Shown: positions 36,128 to 43,723 of the stretch, piece after piece
How the letters are laid out: each line of letters starts with the position of its first letter
How positions within the stretch are numbered: position 1 is the first letter of the stretch
From: Acidimicrobiia bacterium
GTDB taxonomy: Bacteria > Actinomycetota > Acidimicrobiia > Acidimicrobiales > Poriferisodalaceae
Assembly: GCA_022820505.1 (NCBI GenBank)
Contig: JAJEFK010000036.1
Location: forward strand, 1-64,000
DNA length: 64,000 nt
Reading direction: 5' to 3'
The notes under the pieces: model-generated
The model's input: only the letters and a program-made list of their open reading frames with translations
The model's database searches: none
What the model was told of the DNA's origin: nothing
Position numbers and translations under genes: made by a program

Positions 36128-37468
36128 GTGAGCGCGAGCGCGATCCGTCGCTGGGCCGCCGTGGCGATCGCTGCATTGGCGGCTGCGGCTTGCGGAGGCG
36201 ACGGCGCCGAGACAGCCGTTGTCGCGGACCCCGGAACAAGCGCGGCGGCCGAGCAGCAAGCCGGTGAGCCGGCGCGGCCCGCACCGGGCCCCCTCGGGAC
36301 AGTCGAGATCCCCGCCGACGAGGCCATACAGATCCGCTCGCTCGAGGCCATCACCGGTGATGTGGCGTTCTTGGGGCTGCCCAACATGCGCTCGACGGAG
36401 CTGGCCATAGAGGACTACGGACCCATCCGGGGCTTCGACGTCGAGCTCGGCACACCGCTCGACGACCTGTGCTCGAGCGACGGCGGGCAGGCAGCAGCCC
36501 AGATCATCGTGGCCGACAGCGACGTGCTGGGCGTGATCGGCACCTCCTGCTCGGGTGCGGCAGTCGCGGCAGCGCCGCTCATCACCGAGGCCGGCATCAC
36601 GATGATCTCTGCGAGCAATACCTCGCCGGCGCTGACCTCGGACCTGCGGGGCAATGCAGGACAGAACCACAGCGTCGGCTACTACCGCACCTCGCACAAC
36701 GACCTCTTCCAAGCCGCAGCGGTAGCGCAGTTCGTGCTGAATGAGCTTGGGCTGGCTACTGCCGCGGTGATTCATGACGGCGACCCCTACACGCAGGGTC
36801 TGGCTCACGCGTTCGCCGACGCCTTCGCAGCCGAAGGCGGCACCATCACTGGCATGTCGGCCGTCAACAAGGACGACACCGACATGGTGCCGGTGCTGAC
36901 CGAGATCGCTGCGGGCACGCCGCAGGCGTTGTTCTTTCCCATCTTTCAGCCTGCGGGCGACCTCATCGCCGACCAAGCACCCGGCGTGCCCGGCTTGGAG
37001 AACGCGGCCCTGCTGGCGTCGGGAGGGTTGCTGAACCTGAACTTCCTGGCGCTGCCGCAAACGGCAGGCATGTACCTGGCAGGTCCCGACACCCGTTTCG
37101 GCAACAACGCGAACCGCAGCACTGGGCGCACCACAGAGGAATTCCTGGACATCTACCAAGAGCGTTTCGGCGGGCCGCCGGCCGCGCCGTACTGGGCACA
37201 TGCGTATGACGCCACAGTGCTGCTACTGGACGCGATCACCGCCGCTTCCTATGTCGAGGGCGACACGCTGGTAGTGGACCGGCAGGGCGTGCGCGACTAC
37301 CTGAGCTCCGTCGCGGGCCACGAAGGACTGACGGGAACGCTCACCTGTGACGGGTTCGGCGACTGCGGTGCCGGTCGGATCACCGTGGTGGAGAACCTGG
37401 GCGGCGAGGAGAACGCCGAGGCCAGCATGAGCAACGTCGTCTTCTCGTACGCGCCGCCGGCCGAGTGA
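36128..37468 (+). CDS. Branched-chain amino-acid-type ABC substrate-binding lipoprotein
   Basis: A 446-residue Peripla_BP_6-type protein from GTG 36128. The signal ends in a lipobox (LAALAAAACGG). The two-lobed fold is evident: VAFLGLPNMRSTELAIEDYG, DVLGVIGTSCSGAAVAAAPLITEAGITMISASNTSPALT, then the second lobe starting TAAVIHDGDPYTQGLAHAF. The CSG/SAS motifs that bind the carboxylate and amino group of amino acids are present. No transport genes follow; the next gene is on the opposite strand. Placement after the sox regulator hints at amino-acid or betaine-like ligands, without proof. Confidence 0.88.
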   Translation: MSASAIRRWAAVAIAALAAAACGGDGAETAVVADPGTSAAAEQQAGEPARPAPGPLGTVEIPADEAIQIRSLEAITGDVAFLGLPNMRSTELAIEDYGPIRGFDVELGTPLDDLCSSDGGQAAAQIIVADSDVLGVIGTSCSGAAVAAAPLITEAGITMISASNTSPALTSDLRGNAGQNHSVGYYRTSHNDLFQAAAVAQFVLNELGLATAAVIHDGDPYTQGLAHAFADAFAAEGGTITGMSAVNKDDTDMVPVLTEIAAGTPQALFFPIFQPAGDLIADQAPGVPGLENAALLASGGLLNLNFLALPQTAGMYLAGPDTRFGNNANRSTGRTTEEFLDIYQERFGGPPAAPYWAHAYDATVLLLDAITAASYVEGDTLVVDRQGVRDYLSSVAGHEGLTGTLTCDGFGDCGAGRITVVENLGGEENAEASMSNVVFSYAPPAE

Positions 37469-37471
37469 TGG

Positions 37472-38659
37472 CTAGATGGCGAGGTCGTTGAGGTTGTAGT
37501 CGCGGATGACGCGGTCGAACGTCTCGTCGTTGTAGCGGAAATCGTCTTCGAGGCCGACGAAGGGTGCGTAGGTGTAGCGGCGCTCGCCGGGGCGATGCTG
37601 CGCCCGGGCGTCGATGGCCACCGCGATCACCGATGACCGCTTGAACACCCGCTCCTCGTCGTAGACGACCACGCCGTCGCGCTCGTGCACCCGCAGTTGA
37701 CCTGCCACGCCCACCACCGATGAGCGCCGGTGGAAGCCGAACGTGACCGAGATGCGCGGGTCGGCAGAGGTGTTGGCATAGGAGCCGTGGACCATGTGAC
37801 GGTTCACCACGGTCGCATCACCCGGCTCGCACAGCAGCGGGATGGCATCGGGCAGCATGGTGCTGCCGCCGTTGTCGGCAACTTTCGCACGCAGGTCGAT
37901 GCGCCCCAGCTTGTGCGTGCCGGGCACGATCCACAGCGCATTCGCGGCGGTGGTCTCATACAGCTGGACCTGGAAGTTGAAGCCGTGGATGCCCATGTCC
38001 CAGTCCGGATTGTCCCAGTGGGTCACCCCGTCCTGGTGCCACGACACCGAGCCGCCCAGCCCGGGTTCCTTCACGAAGATGGCGTCGTTGTAGGGAACGA
38101 AGTCGGGGCCGTTGATGCTCTCGGCGATCGACATCAGGTCGGGATGGCCGTACAGCCGCAGCGCGGAGGGCATCGACTGGCACATGCCGAAGATCAGGTA
38201 GACGACATCCGGCGGGGCATCGGCATCGGGCGTCGGCTGGTCCATCTGGACCTGATGGCGGCCGCCGAGGGCGCTGGTGCCGCCGAACGGGTCCGACAGC
38301 GGCGCGATGTGGATGTACGGCTCGACTGCGTAGTCGCGGCCCAGCGCGGGCCGGCCGTGGCGGTCCACCTCTGCGCCCTTGCGCACCGGCGCCCGCTCGA
38401 TGACCTCGGCCGCATCGGCCCGCAGCTCGGCGATCTCGTCCGGGCCGACGACGCCAGTGAAGACATAGAAGCCGTGCTTCCAGTAGTTCTCCAGGATCTC
38501 GGGGTGCAACTTGCCGTCGGGCCCGTACCGGACGGGACCCCGGTTGCCGGTCTCGTGGGCTCGCTGCACGCCACCCGCGAGGTAGTCGGCCATCTCGGCG
38601 AGATGCTGCTCTCTCGTCGGCGCATCGGCCGCTTCCGTTCGATTCGCAACGTCAGTCAT
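37472..38659 (-). CDS. Phytanoyl-CoA dioxygenase (PhyH) family protein
   Basis: A 395-residue Fe(II)/2-oxoglutarate-dependent oxygenase; GGGGGAG lies upstream of ATG 38659. The metal-binding HxD motif is in SVSWHQDGVTHWDNP (about residue 215) and the distal His in VVNRHMVHGSYANTS, followed by the 2-oxoglutarate-binding Arg region (PRISVTFGFHRRS). The substrate is unknown; PhyH relatives hydroxylate fatty acyl chains, ectoine or betaine-like compounds. It is convergent with the binding-protein gene (3-base gap) and divergent from the crotonase at 38752. Confidence 0.92.
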   Translation of the reverse strand: MTDVANRTEAADAPTREQHLAEMADYLAGGVQRAHETGNRGPVRYGPDGKLHPEILENYWKHGFYVFTGVVGPDEIAELRADAAEVIERAPVRKGAEVDRHGRPALGRDYAVEPYIHIAPLSDPFGGTSALGGRHQVQMDQPTPDADAPPDVVYLIFGMCQSMPSALRLYGHPDLMSIAESINGPDFVPYNDAIFVKEPGLGGSVSWHQDGVTHWDNPDWDMGIHGFNFQVQLYETTAANALWIVPGTHKLGRIDLRAKVADNGGSTMLPDAIPLLCEPGDATVVNRHMVHGSYANTSADPRISVTFGFHRRSSVVGVAGQLRVHERDGVVVYDEERVFKRSSVIAVAIDARAQHRPGERRYTYAPFVGLEDDFRYNDETFDRVIRDYNLNDLAI

Positions 38660-38751
38660 CGCGCTCCCCCAGGCAGTCCCCGTCGGAATGATGGTAATCG
38701 GGCAACCCGCCGGCTCTCTCGTTGATATCCGCGTTCTGCGAGCATGAGGCC

Positions 38752-39537
38752 ATGGAGTTCGCTGAGTACGCAGACCGATATCGCACCGCCGAGGTGACCC
38801 GCGACGACGCCGGGGTGGTGACCGTTCGCATGAACACGCGCGGCGGTCCGCTTCAGTGGGGCGGCCGTCCGCACCGTGAGCTGCCCGAGCTGTTCATGGC
38901 GCTGGCATCGGACCGCGACATCAAGGTGGTGATCCTCACCGGCACCGGCGACTCGTTCATCGAGTTGCCCGACGAGGTCAACGCGCTCGCCGAGGGGCGC
39001 GCCAATGCCACCGTGTGGGACCGCATCATCTGGGAGGGCAACCGGCTCGTCGACCAGATGCTCGACATCGAGGTGCCCATGATCGCCGCAGTGAACGGCC
39101 CGGTCACGGTGCACTCCGAGCTGGCGGTGCTGTGCGACATCGTGCTCGCCGCCGAGGGCGCCTACTTCCAGGACGCCCCGCACTTCCCCGGCGGGCTGGT
39201 GCCCGGCGACAGCATGCAGATCGTCTGGCCGCTGCTGCTGGGACCGAACCGGGGCCGCTACTTCCTGCTCACCGGCCAGCAGATCGGTGCCGCCGAGGCC
39301 CACGAGCTCGGCATCGTGGGCGAAGTACTGCCCGCCGAAGGCTTGATGGCCCGCGCGCAGGAGATCGCCGCCGACCTCGCCCAGCTCAACCCGATCCTGC
39401 TGCGCAACACCCGCCACGCGTTGGTGCGCCCTCTGCGGCGCGCCATGGCCGACGATCTGCACACGGGCCTGGCCCTAGAAGCAATCGCCTCAATGTCAGC
39501 CCGCGAGTGGTTCCGCGACCAAGCCGCCGACACCTGA
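38752..39537 (+). CDS. Crotonase-fold hydrolase resembling 6-oxocamphor hydrolase
   Basis: A 261-residue enoyl-CoA hydratase superfamily member from ATG 38752. The segment PMIAAVNGPVTVHSELAVLCDIVLAAEGAYFQDAPHFPGGLVPGDSMQ follows the pattern of 6-oxocamphor hydrolase (AVNGPV, FQDxPHFPxGxVPGD, then NRGRYFLLTGQ), including the His and Asp used for retro-Claisen C-C bond cleavage. Typical hydratase Glu residues are not obvious. It may therefore split a beta-diketone rather than hydrate an enoyl-CoA; this is inference from motif similarity. It is divergent from phyH and convergent with vapC. Confidence 0.85.
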   Translation: MEFAEYADRYRTAEVTRDDAGVVTVRMNTRGGPLQWGGRPHRELPELFMALASDRDIKVVILTGTGDSFIELPDEVNALAEGRANATVWDRIIWEGNRLVDQMLDIEVPMIAAVNGPVTVHSELAVLCDIVLAAEGAYFQDAPHFPGGLVPGDSMQIVWPLLLGPNRGRYFLLTGQQIGAAEAHELGIVGEVLPAEGLMARAQEIAADLAQLNPILLRNTRHALVRPLRRAMADDLHTGLALEAIASMSAREWFRDQAADT

Positions 39538-39558
39538 GCCTGTGGAGTACACCTCGGG

Positions 39559-39996
39559 CTAGCGGTCGGTCAGTAGCGGATTGCGCCAGCGGAGACCGCT
39601 GAACCGCGCAAAGTCCCCGTCGTTGGAGTGGATTTCCGCCTGGTGTTCGATAGCGAGCGCCGCAATGTGCGCATCAGAGACCAGGTTCCCGCCGATACCG
39701 GCTTCGACCAGCAAGCGCCGCAAGATCGCGAGATGCTGCGTTCCGGGATTCAACGGCATGACATTGGGTACGGCAAACCAGTCGGAAACGGTGTCAGCAG
39801 CGTGCTCTGGAGTCAGGGGGCTTTCGTAGAACGTCCGCTGGGTCGTCAGACGGAGAAAGCCGCAGACGACGATCCACGGCAATCCGATGCGCTCGCTCCC
39901 TCTGAGCAATGACTCCCACCAGTCGCGTGCGATGTCATGGCCCGGTGCCATGTCGTTGTGGGCGTAGATCAGCAGGTTGAGGTCGGGAACGATCAC
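39559..39996 (-). CDS. vapC: VapC-type PIN-domain ribonuclease toxin
   Basis: A 145-residue PIN protein. The first acidic residue is in MIVPDLNLLIYAHN, the second in the helix around WWESLL, and the later cluster in LVSDAHIAALAIEHQAEIHSNDGDFARF, which is the D-A-H and N-D-x-D-F pattern of the family (the TA-system subfamily with FLRLTTQRTFYESPLTPEHA). Its start overlaps the stop of the antitoxin gene by four bases. It would cleave RNA when the antitoxin is degraded. Confidence 0.92.
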   Translation of the reverse strand: MIVPDLNLLIYAHNDMAPGHDIARDWWESLLRGSERIGLPWIVVCGFLRLTTQRTFYESPLTPEHAADTVSDWFAVPNVMPLNPGTQHLAILRRLLVEAGIGGNLVSDAHIAALAIEHQAEIHSNDGDFARFSGLRWRNPLLTDR

Positions 39997-40286
39997 TGGT
40001 CTTTGACACGATGTGACGCTTCTCGTGCGATCCGGGCTTCCTTCTCGAGGTAGGCCTCGACTTCTAGCTCGTCGGCAAACTGGTTGAGCCGCAGCAGGTC
40101 GACTCCCGGCGCGAACCCGCTCGAATGAGGTCTCACCCGGTAGGGCTCCCTGGGCTCGGCCGCAGCCGGGCCCAGGCCGCGTCGCAGCACCTCGTTGACG
40201 ACCTGCTTGAAAGGCTGATCCAAGTGACGCGCCCGGTCCTTGAGCGCGTCCGCAATGTCGTCGTCAAGCGTCAAAGTTGTGCGCAT
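39993..40286 (-). CDS. vapB: Ribbon-helix-helix antitoxin (VapB-type)
   Basis: A 97-residue protein starting MRTTLTLDDDIADALKDRARHLDQPFKQVVNEVLRRGL, a ribbon-helix-helix DNA-binding domain. The disordered C-terminal part (HSSGFAPGVDLLRLNQFADELEVEAYLEKEARI) would wrap the toxin. Translation is coupled to vapC through ATGA. A perfect 16-bp palindrome directly before its start is the likely autorepression site. Confidence 0.9.
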   Translation of the reverse strand: MRTTLTLDDDIADALKDRARHLDQPFKQVVNEVLRRGLGPAAAEPREPYRVRPHSSGFAPGVDLLRLNQFADELEVEAYLEKEARIAREASHRVKDQ

Positions 40287-40288
40287 GG

Positions 40289-40304
40289 AGACATCATGAT
40301 GTCT
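40289..40304. promoter_or_regulatory. Perfect 16-bp palindrome: probable VapB operator
   Basis: AGACATCATGATGTCT ends two bases before the antitoxin start (40286 on the minus strand). Its position and symmetry fit an RHH autorepressor site. Confidence 0.7.
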
Positions 40305-40373
40305 GATCTATTGGATGTCAAGATGCTATCAATCTGTGCGGCCAAAGCATGGGGAATGAACGGATATCCAATG

Positions 40374-41840
40374 TCAACTCACGAGCGCTGGAGCCAACGC
40401 GGAGAGCGTCGCGGCGTAGCCCAGCGGCGCGGTGACTGCATCGCCAATCCACTTCGTGAGCTGGGCCCGCGTAGGGCGCTTGTCAAGTCCGGGTTGGAAT
40501 ACATAGCCGTCGGGAAAGCCCTGTAAACGAGCCGCCTCGGCCGCGGTGAGCGTGCGCCGCTCAGTGGGATGCACGAAGCGTCCTCGTCCCGGTGTCATGA
40601 AACCGGTGGTGATGGTGGGCGCGGGCCGGTCACCGTACATGCGTCCGTAAACGGCGCCATAACTGGTCCCATCTTGATGACACTCTGGTCGCTCGGCAAG
40701 GGCCAGGTCATGCTCTTCATTGTCGAAGAGCCATGCCATGCGCCCGCGGTTTGCCTCGGTGTATTCGGGCAGATCATGCATTGCAGGATCGTGCGACAGT
40801 GCTTGCGTGCCACCGATTGCCCACACGACCGATCGAGGTCTGTCTTGGGCAAGCAACTCGCGCACCTCGGTCAGAGGAAGCGGACCCGAACCGCCCGGTG
40901 CATCTAGCCGTCGAGCAATCAGAAAGTGTCGGCGGCGAGTTTGAGGCCAACCCATTTCGTCAGCGGCAAGGACGCCCTCGGTGATGGAGTATCCGTAGGC
41001 ACCCAGAAGGGCCTTGGTGGTAGCGACGACGTCTGCACCGTCATGAACGACGGAGGTGACGTTTTCGATCGCGACGCTGCGCGCACGGCACGCGACAGCA
41101 AATGCCGGTACGGCTAGGTAGAGCAGGTTGCGTCGATCATTGCGTCGCGAGCGGTTGTTGAGGTTCGAATGACCCTGACAAGGCGGACCCGCGGCAACCA
41201 AGTCGATCTCTTCGCAGGCGGCAGCTAGCTCGTCGTCAATCATCTCGGGCGGATAAACGAACTCGGCTTCTGCGCCAGTGCCGCGTATCCGGTAATCGAC
41301 CAACGAGGTCACCGAGGCTTCGACGGCGCGGCGAGTCGCATGGTTGCGCTGATGTACCGCCAAAGCGTCGGCGTCGATATCCACTGCCAACTCGCAGCGC
41401 TGCTCCGCACCTGCATCAGTGGCCAACTGCCCGGAGCCGACCAGAAAGCCTCCGATGCCGCAGAAAAGGTCTGCGACCCGAACCACCGAACTCTCGGTTC
41501 TTCGCGGAGCAGGACCGGCCGACTGCGAGCAAGGCACTCTCATCGCGCTAGTGGTGTCAGCATCGCCGCCATGAGTGCTGTCCGGCGCGACCGAAGGCAC
41601 CGCACCCTGCAAGATCGCCTGCCACCATGTCCCCAAGGGGTCGGTCTGAGCCATGTCGGCGTTGACCGAGGAGACACCACCGAGAGCTATATGCGAGCGA
41701 ATCTCGCTCAAGCCGACTGGTACCGAGCGGGTCAACTGCCCACGCTCGAAGACAGTGCGGGCACGCGCAGCGCCAGCGTCATCGGTTGCTGGCGGGAGCG
41801 CAGTGGAGAGGCTCATGCTCGCGTCCGAGTCAGACGGCAT
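40374..41840 (-). CDS. C5 cytosine-specific DNA methyltransferase
   Basis: About 488 residues from ATG 41840; TTG 41858 and ATG 41816 are other options, and none has a clear ribosome-binding site. After a roughly 115-residue N-terminal extension come the C5-methyltransferase motifs in order: I (VADLFCGIGGF), IV with the catalytic Cys (AAGPPCQGHSN, about residue 221), VI (AIENVTSVV), VIII (GWPQTRRRHFLIA), a target-recognition region, then IX (RTLTAAEAARLQGFPDGY) and X (WIGDAVTAPLG). It methylates cytosine in an unknown target. It is the last gene of a four-gene operon with a GHKL ATPase and two unrecognised proteins, and probably protects self DNA. Confidence 0.93.
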   Translation of the reverse strand: MPSDSDASMSLSTALPPATDDAGAARARTVFERGQLTRSVPVGLSEIRSHIALGGVSSVNADMAQTDPLGTWWQAILQGAVPSVAPDSTHGGDADTTSAMRVPCSQSAGPAPRRTESSVVRVADLFCGIGGFLVGSGQLATDAGAEQRCELAVDIDADALAVHQRNHATRRAVEASVTSLVDYRIRGTGAEAEFVYPPEMIDDELAAACEEIDLVAAGPPCQGHSNLNNRSRRNDRRNLLYLAVPAFAVACRARSVAIENVTSVVHDGADVVATTKALLGAYGYSITEGVLAADEMGWPQTRRRHFLIARRLDAPGGSGPLPLTEVRELLAQDRPRSVVWAIGGTQALSHDPAMHDLPEYTEANRGRMAWLFDNEEHDLALAERPECHQDGTSYGAVYGRMYGDRPAPTITTGFMTPGRGRFVHPTERRTLTAAEAARLQGFPDGYVFQPGLDKRPTRAQLTKWIGDAVTAPLGYAATLSALAPALVS

Positions 41841-41912
41841 TTCACGGCAGTCAGTCAAGCACGCCGATGCGACATCAAGGCCGCCGATCCGCTGACGGGC
41901 CGATATCAGTGT

Positions 41913-42722
41913 TCACTGGAGTTGTCTCTCCCAGAGTTCCTCAACCAGCAGGTCTGCTGCTTCGTCGTCGAGCATGGCAGGCACCAGATTCTGCAGCGTG
42001 CGGTTCAGTTGCTTCGCGAATTCCCGCAACAGCGGCGTTGTCAAACGAGTTGAAGCGTCGGCTTGGCGGCGCGCCATGGCTCGCACGATGCCAGGATGTT
42101 CGCCGGCCTTTACGCGCAAGATGTGGCTGCGCCAGAAATCGGTACTGCCTTCGGCCTGGAACGCCAAGTCAAGTTCTTGACCACCGAGCATGTTGACGCG
42201 CAGCCACAACCGCGACGGGACGCATTCATGCAACCTGCGCCCATCTATATACACAGCAAACCTTCGCTCGGGTGACTCGTTCGGCTCACCGGATGCCTTG
42301 GGCTTGGGAAACAGCGTTCCGTGTTCTCGCCACACGGCGAAATTCCACAGATACGCAATTGCCACATAGCGCCAAAAGCCTGGGTCGTCAAGCATCGCGA
42401 GATCCGCTTCGCCATCGCTGATCGCCCGATGCAGTACCAGTGACGCCTTTCCCTCAAGAGTGTCTTTGCGCGCACCGCTGAGGTCTGGTGCGTGCGGGCC
42501 AATGAGGTCTTCAATCTCGCGTCGTGCCGCTGCCAGCAGCTGGTCGGGAAACTCGTCCCCTTCGCCACTGAAGCGCTCCTTACCGCGCAGGTCGTCCCGC
42601 AAAGCCTCAACAACAAGCGGCGCGTCGGATGGTCCAGCCTGATCGGGCGCACTGCGCAGGTGGGCGATACGACTGCCTGCGATTTCGACGGCCTCGCTGT
42701 GGCTGAGGGTCAGGTACCTCAC
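41913..42722 (-). CDS. Unrecognised protein of the GHKL-methyltransferase operon (possibly DUF6339-like)
   Basis: A 269-residue soluble protein without a signal or membrane segment. Distinctive stretches are DDPGFWRYVAIAYLWNFAVWREHG (helical, aromatic-rich), GRRLHECVPSRLWLRVNMLGG and DFWRSHILRVKAGEHPGIVRAMARRQ. This pattern reminds me of the DUF6339 family, but I cannot confirm that. No nuclease or ATPase motif is evident. Its start overlaps the stop of the upstream gene (ATGA, 42719-42722) and it precedes the methyltransferase by about 70 bases, so it belongs to the same transcript. Confidence 0.75.
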   Translation of the reverse strand: MRYLTLSHSEAVEIAGSRIAHLRSAPDQAGPSDAPLVVEALRDDLRGKERFSGEGDEFPDQLLAAARREIEDLIGPHAPDLSGARKDTLEGKASLVLHRAISDGEADLAMLDDPGFWRYVAIAYLWNFAVWREHGTLFPKPKASGEPNESPERRFAVYIDGRRLHECVPSRLWLRVNMLGGQELDLAFQAEGSTDFWRSHILRVKAGEHPGIVRAMARRQADASTRLTTPLLREFAKQLNRTLQNLVPAMLDDEAADLLVEELWERQLQ

Positions 42723-43723
42723 GACGCCGCCCGGAGCGATTTGTTGACTCCATCTCGCAAGAGGAGCACATGCTCAGCCCGCGCGACGAGACGAGCAGGC
42801 TCCTGACGACATTGGCGGAGCATGCGGTCGCGCGCCTCGTCGTCCGGCTCGGCCGTCAACTGCACTACCTTGCCGATGAGCGAATCCTTGAGGTCGTCGT
42901 AGGCGGCAGCGGCATCAGAGCTAGCGCCGACACCCTGCGCGTACTCGAATGCCACTGCGCTCACAAAGTCGAGAACGAGCTGCCGCTGGAAGTACAGCGC
43001 AGCTGCAGACGTGTTGCTCGCGCTGAGCGCAGCCAGTACGTCGTCATCAACCCAGACGTCGACGTCGGGTGTGCCGTCGATTGCCTCCTGGACATCCACA
43101 CCCCTGAGGTCGATGTAACGAAGCGTGTCGAGGGGGAGTCCGAGCTCCACCCGTTTGGCATCGTCCAACGAACGCGGGTGGAACATTGCGGCAGCGGACT
43201 TCGCATCAAGACGGAAGGTCGCCCGCGCCAGCCACGAGTTGGCCCGCTTGGGCAGTCGACGTTCGGCCGGCGACGCAGCCGTCCAGTCCGGCGACAGCGC
43301 GACATATGCGTCCACGACGGTGCCATGGCTGTCGGCGCAGAAGACGGACCTGCGGCCTCCGTTCGGATGTGCATCAAGGCGAACGGACCGGTCAAGGCTG
43401 TCGAGACCGTCAAGCTGGCAATCGAGGAGCTTTTCCGCGAGCTTGAGGCTGCCGGTTCGGGCCACTACCACGAGGCGAAGCCATTGCGGATGAACGCCGG
43501 TCGCCCAGGCAGCGTCGGTGAGTTGCCTTCGAAAGCGATCAAATTCATCCTCGACAGCCCAAACCACCCGAACTTCGCTTCGAATGAAGGAGCCGTCTTC
43601 CACAGTCAGGCTCGAGCCGGCCACGCAACAGAGGTCGTCCAGCCATACGGTGGCTTCGTTGAGCGTCGATGCGAGCGCCGAATCAACCGTGTAGGGACGG
43701 ACCGTCCGCCGCTCACGGCTCAT
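42719..43723 (-). CDS. Unrecognised protein of the GHKL-methyltransferase operon
   Basis: A 334-residue protein with no family I recognise. The first half is mixed alpha/beta (RSEVRVVWAVEDEFDRFRRQ, then WLRLVVVARTGSLKLAEKLLD); the middle reads as beta-rich with LARATFRLDAKSAAAMFHPRSLDD and TLRYIDLRGVDVQEAIDG. The C-terminus is helical and charged (EARDRMLRQCRQEPARLVARAEHVLLLRDGVNKSLR). No clear PD-(D/E)xK, HNH or PLD motif is visible, so it is not an obvious restriction nuclease. ATGA overlaps on both sides make it translationally coupled to the GHKL ATPase upstream and the 269-residue protein downstream. Confidence 0.78.
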   Translation of the reverse strand: MSRERRTVRPYTVDSALASTLNEATVWLDDLCCVAGSSLTVEDGSFIRSEVRVVWAVEDEFDRFRRQLTDAAWATGVHPQWLRLVVVARTGSLKLAEKLLDCQLDGLDSLDRSVRLDAHPNGGRRSVFCADSHGTVVDAYVALSPDWTAASPAERRLPKRANSWLARATFRLDAKSAAAMFHPRSLDDAKRVELGLPLDTLRYIDLRGVDVQEAIDGTPDVDVWVDDDVLAALSASNTSAAALYFQRQLVLDFVSAVAFEYAQGVGASSDAAAAYDDLKDSLIGKVVQLTAEPDDEARDRMLRQCRQEPARLVARAEHVLLLRDGVNKSLRAAS

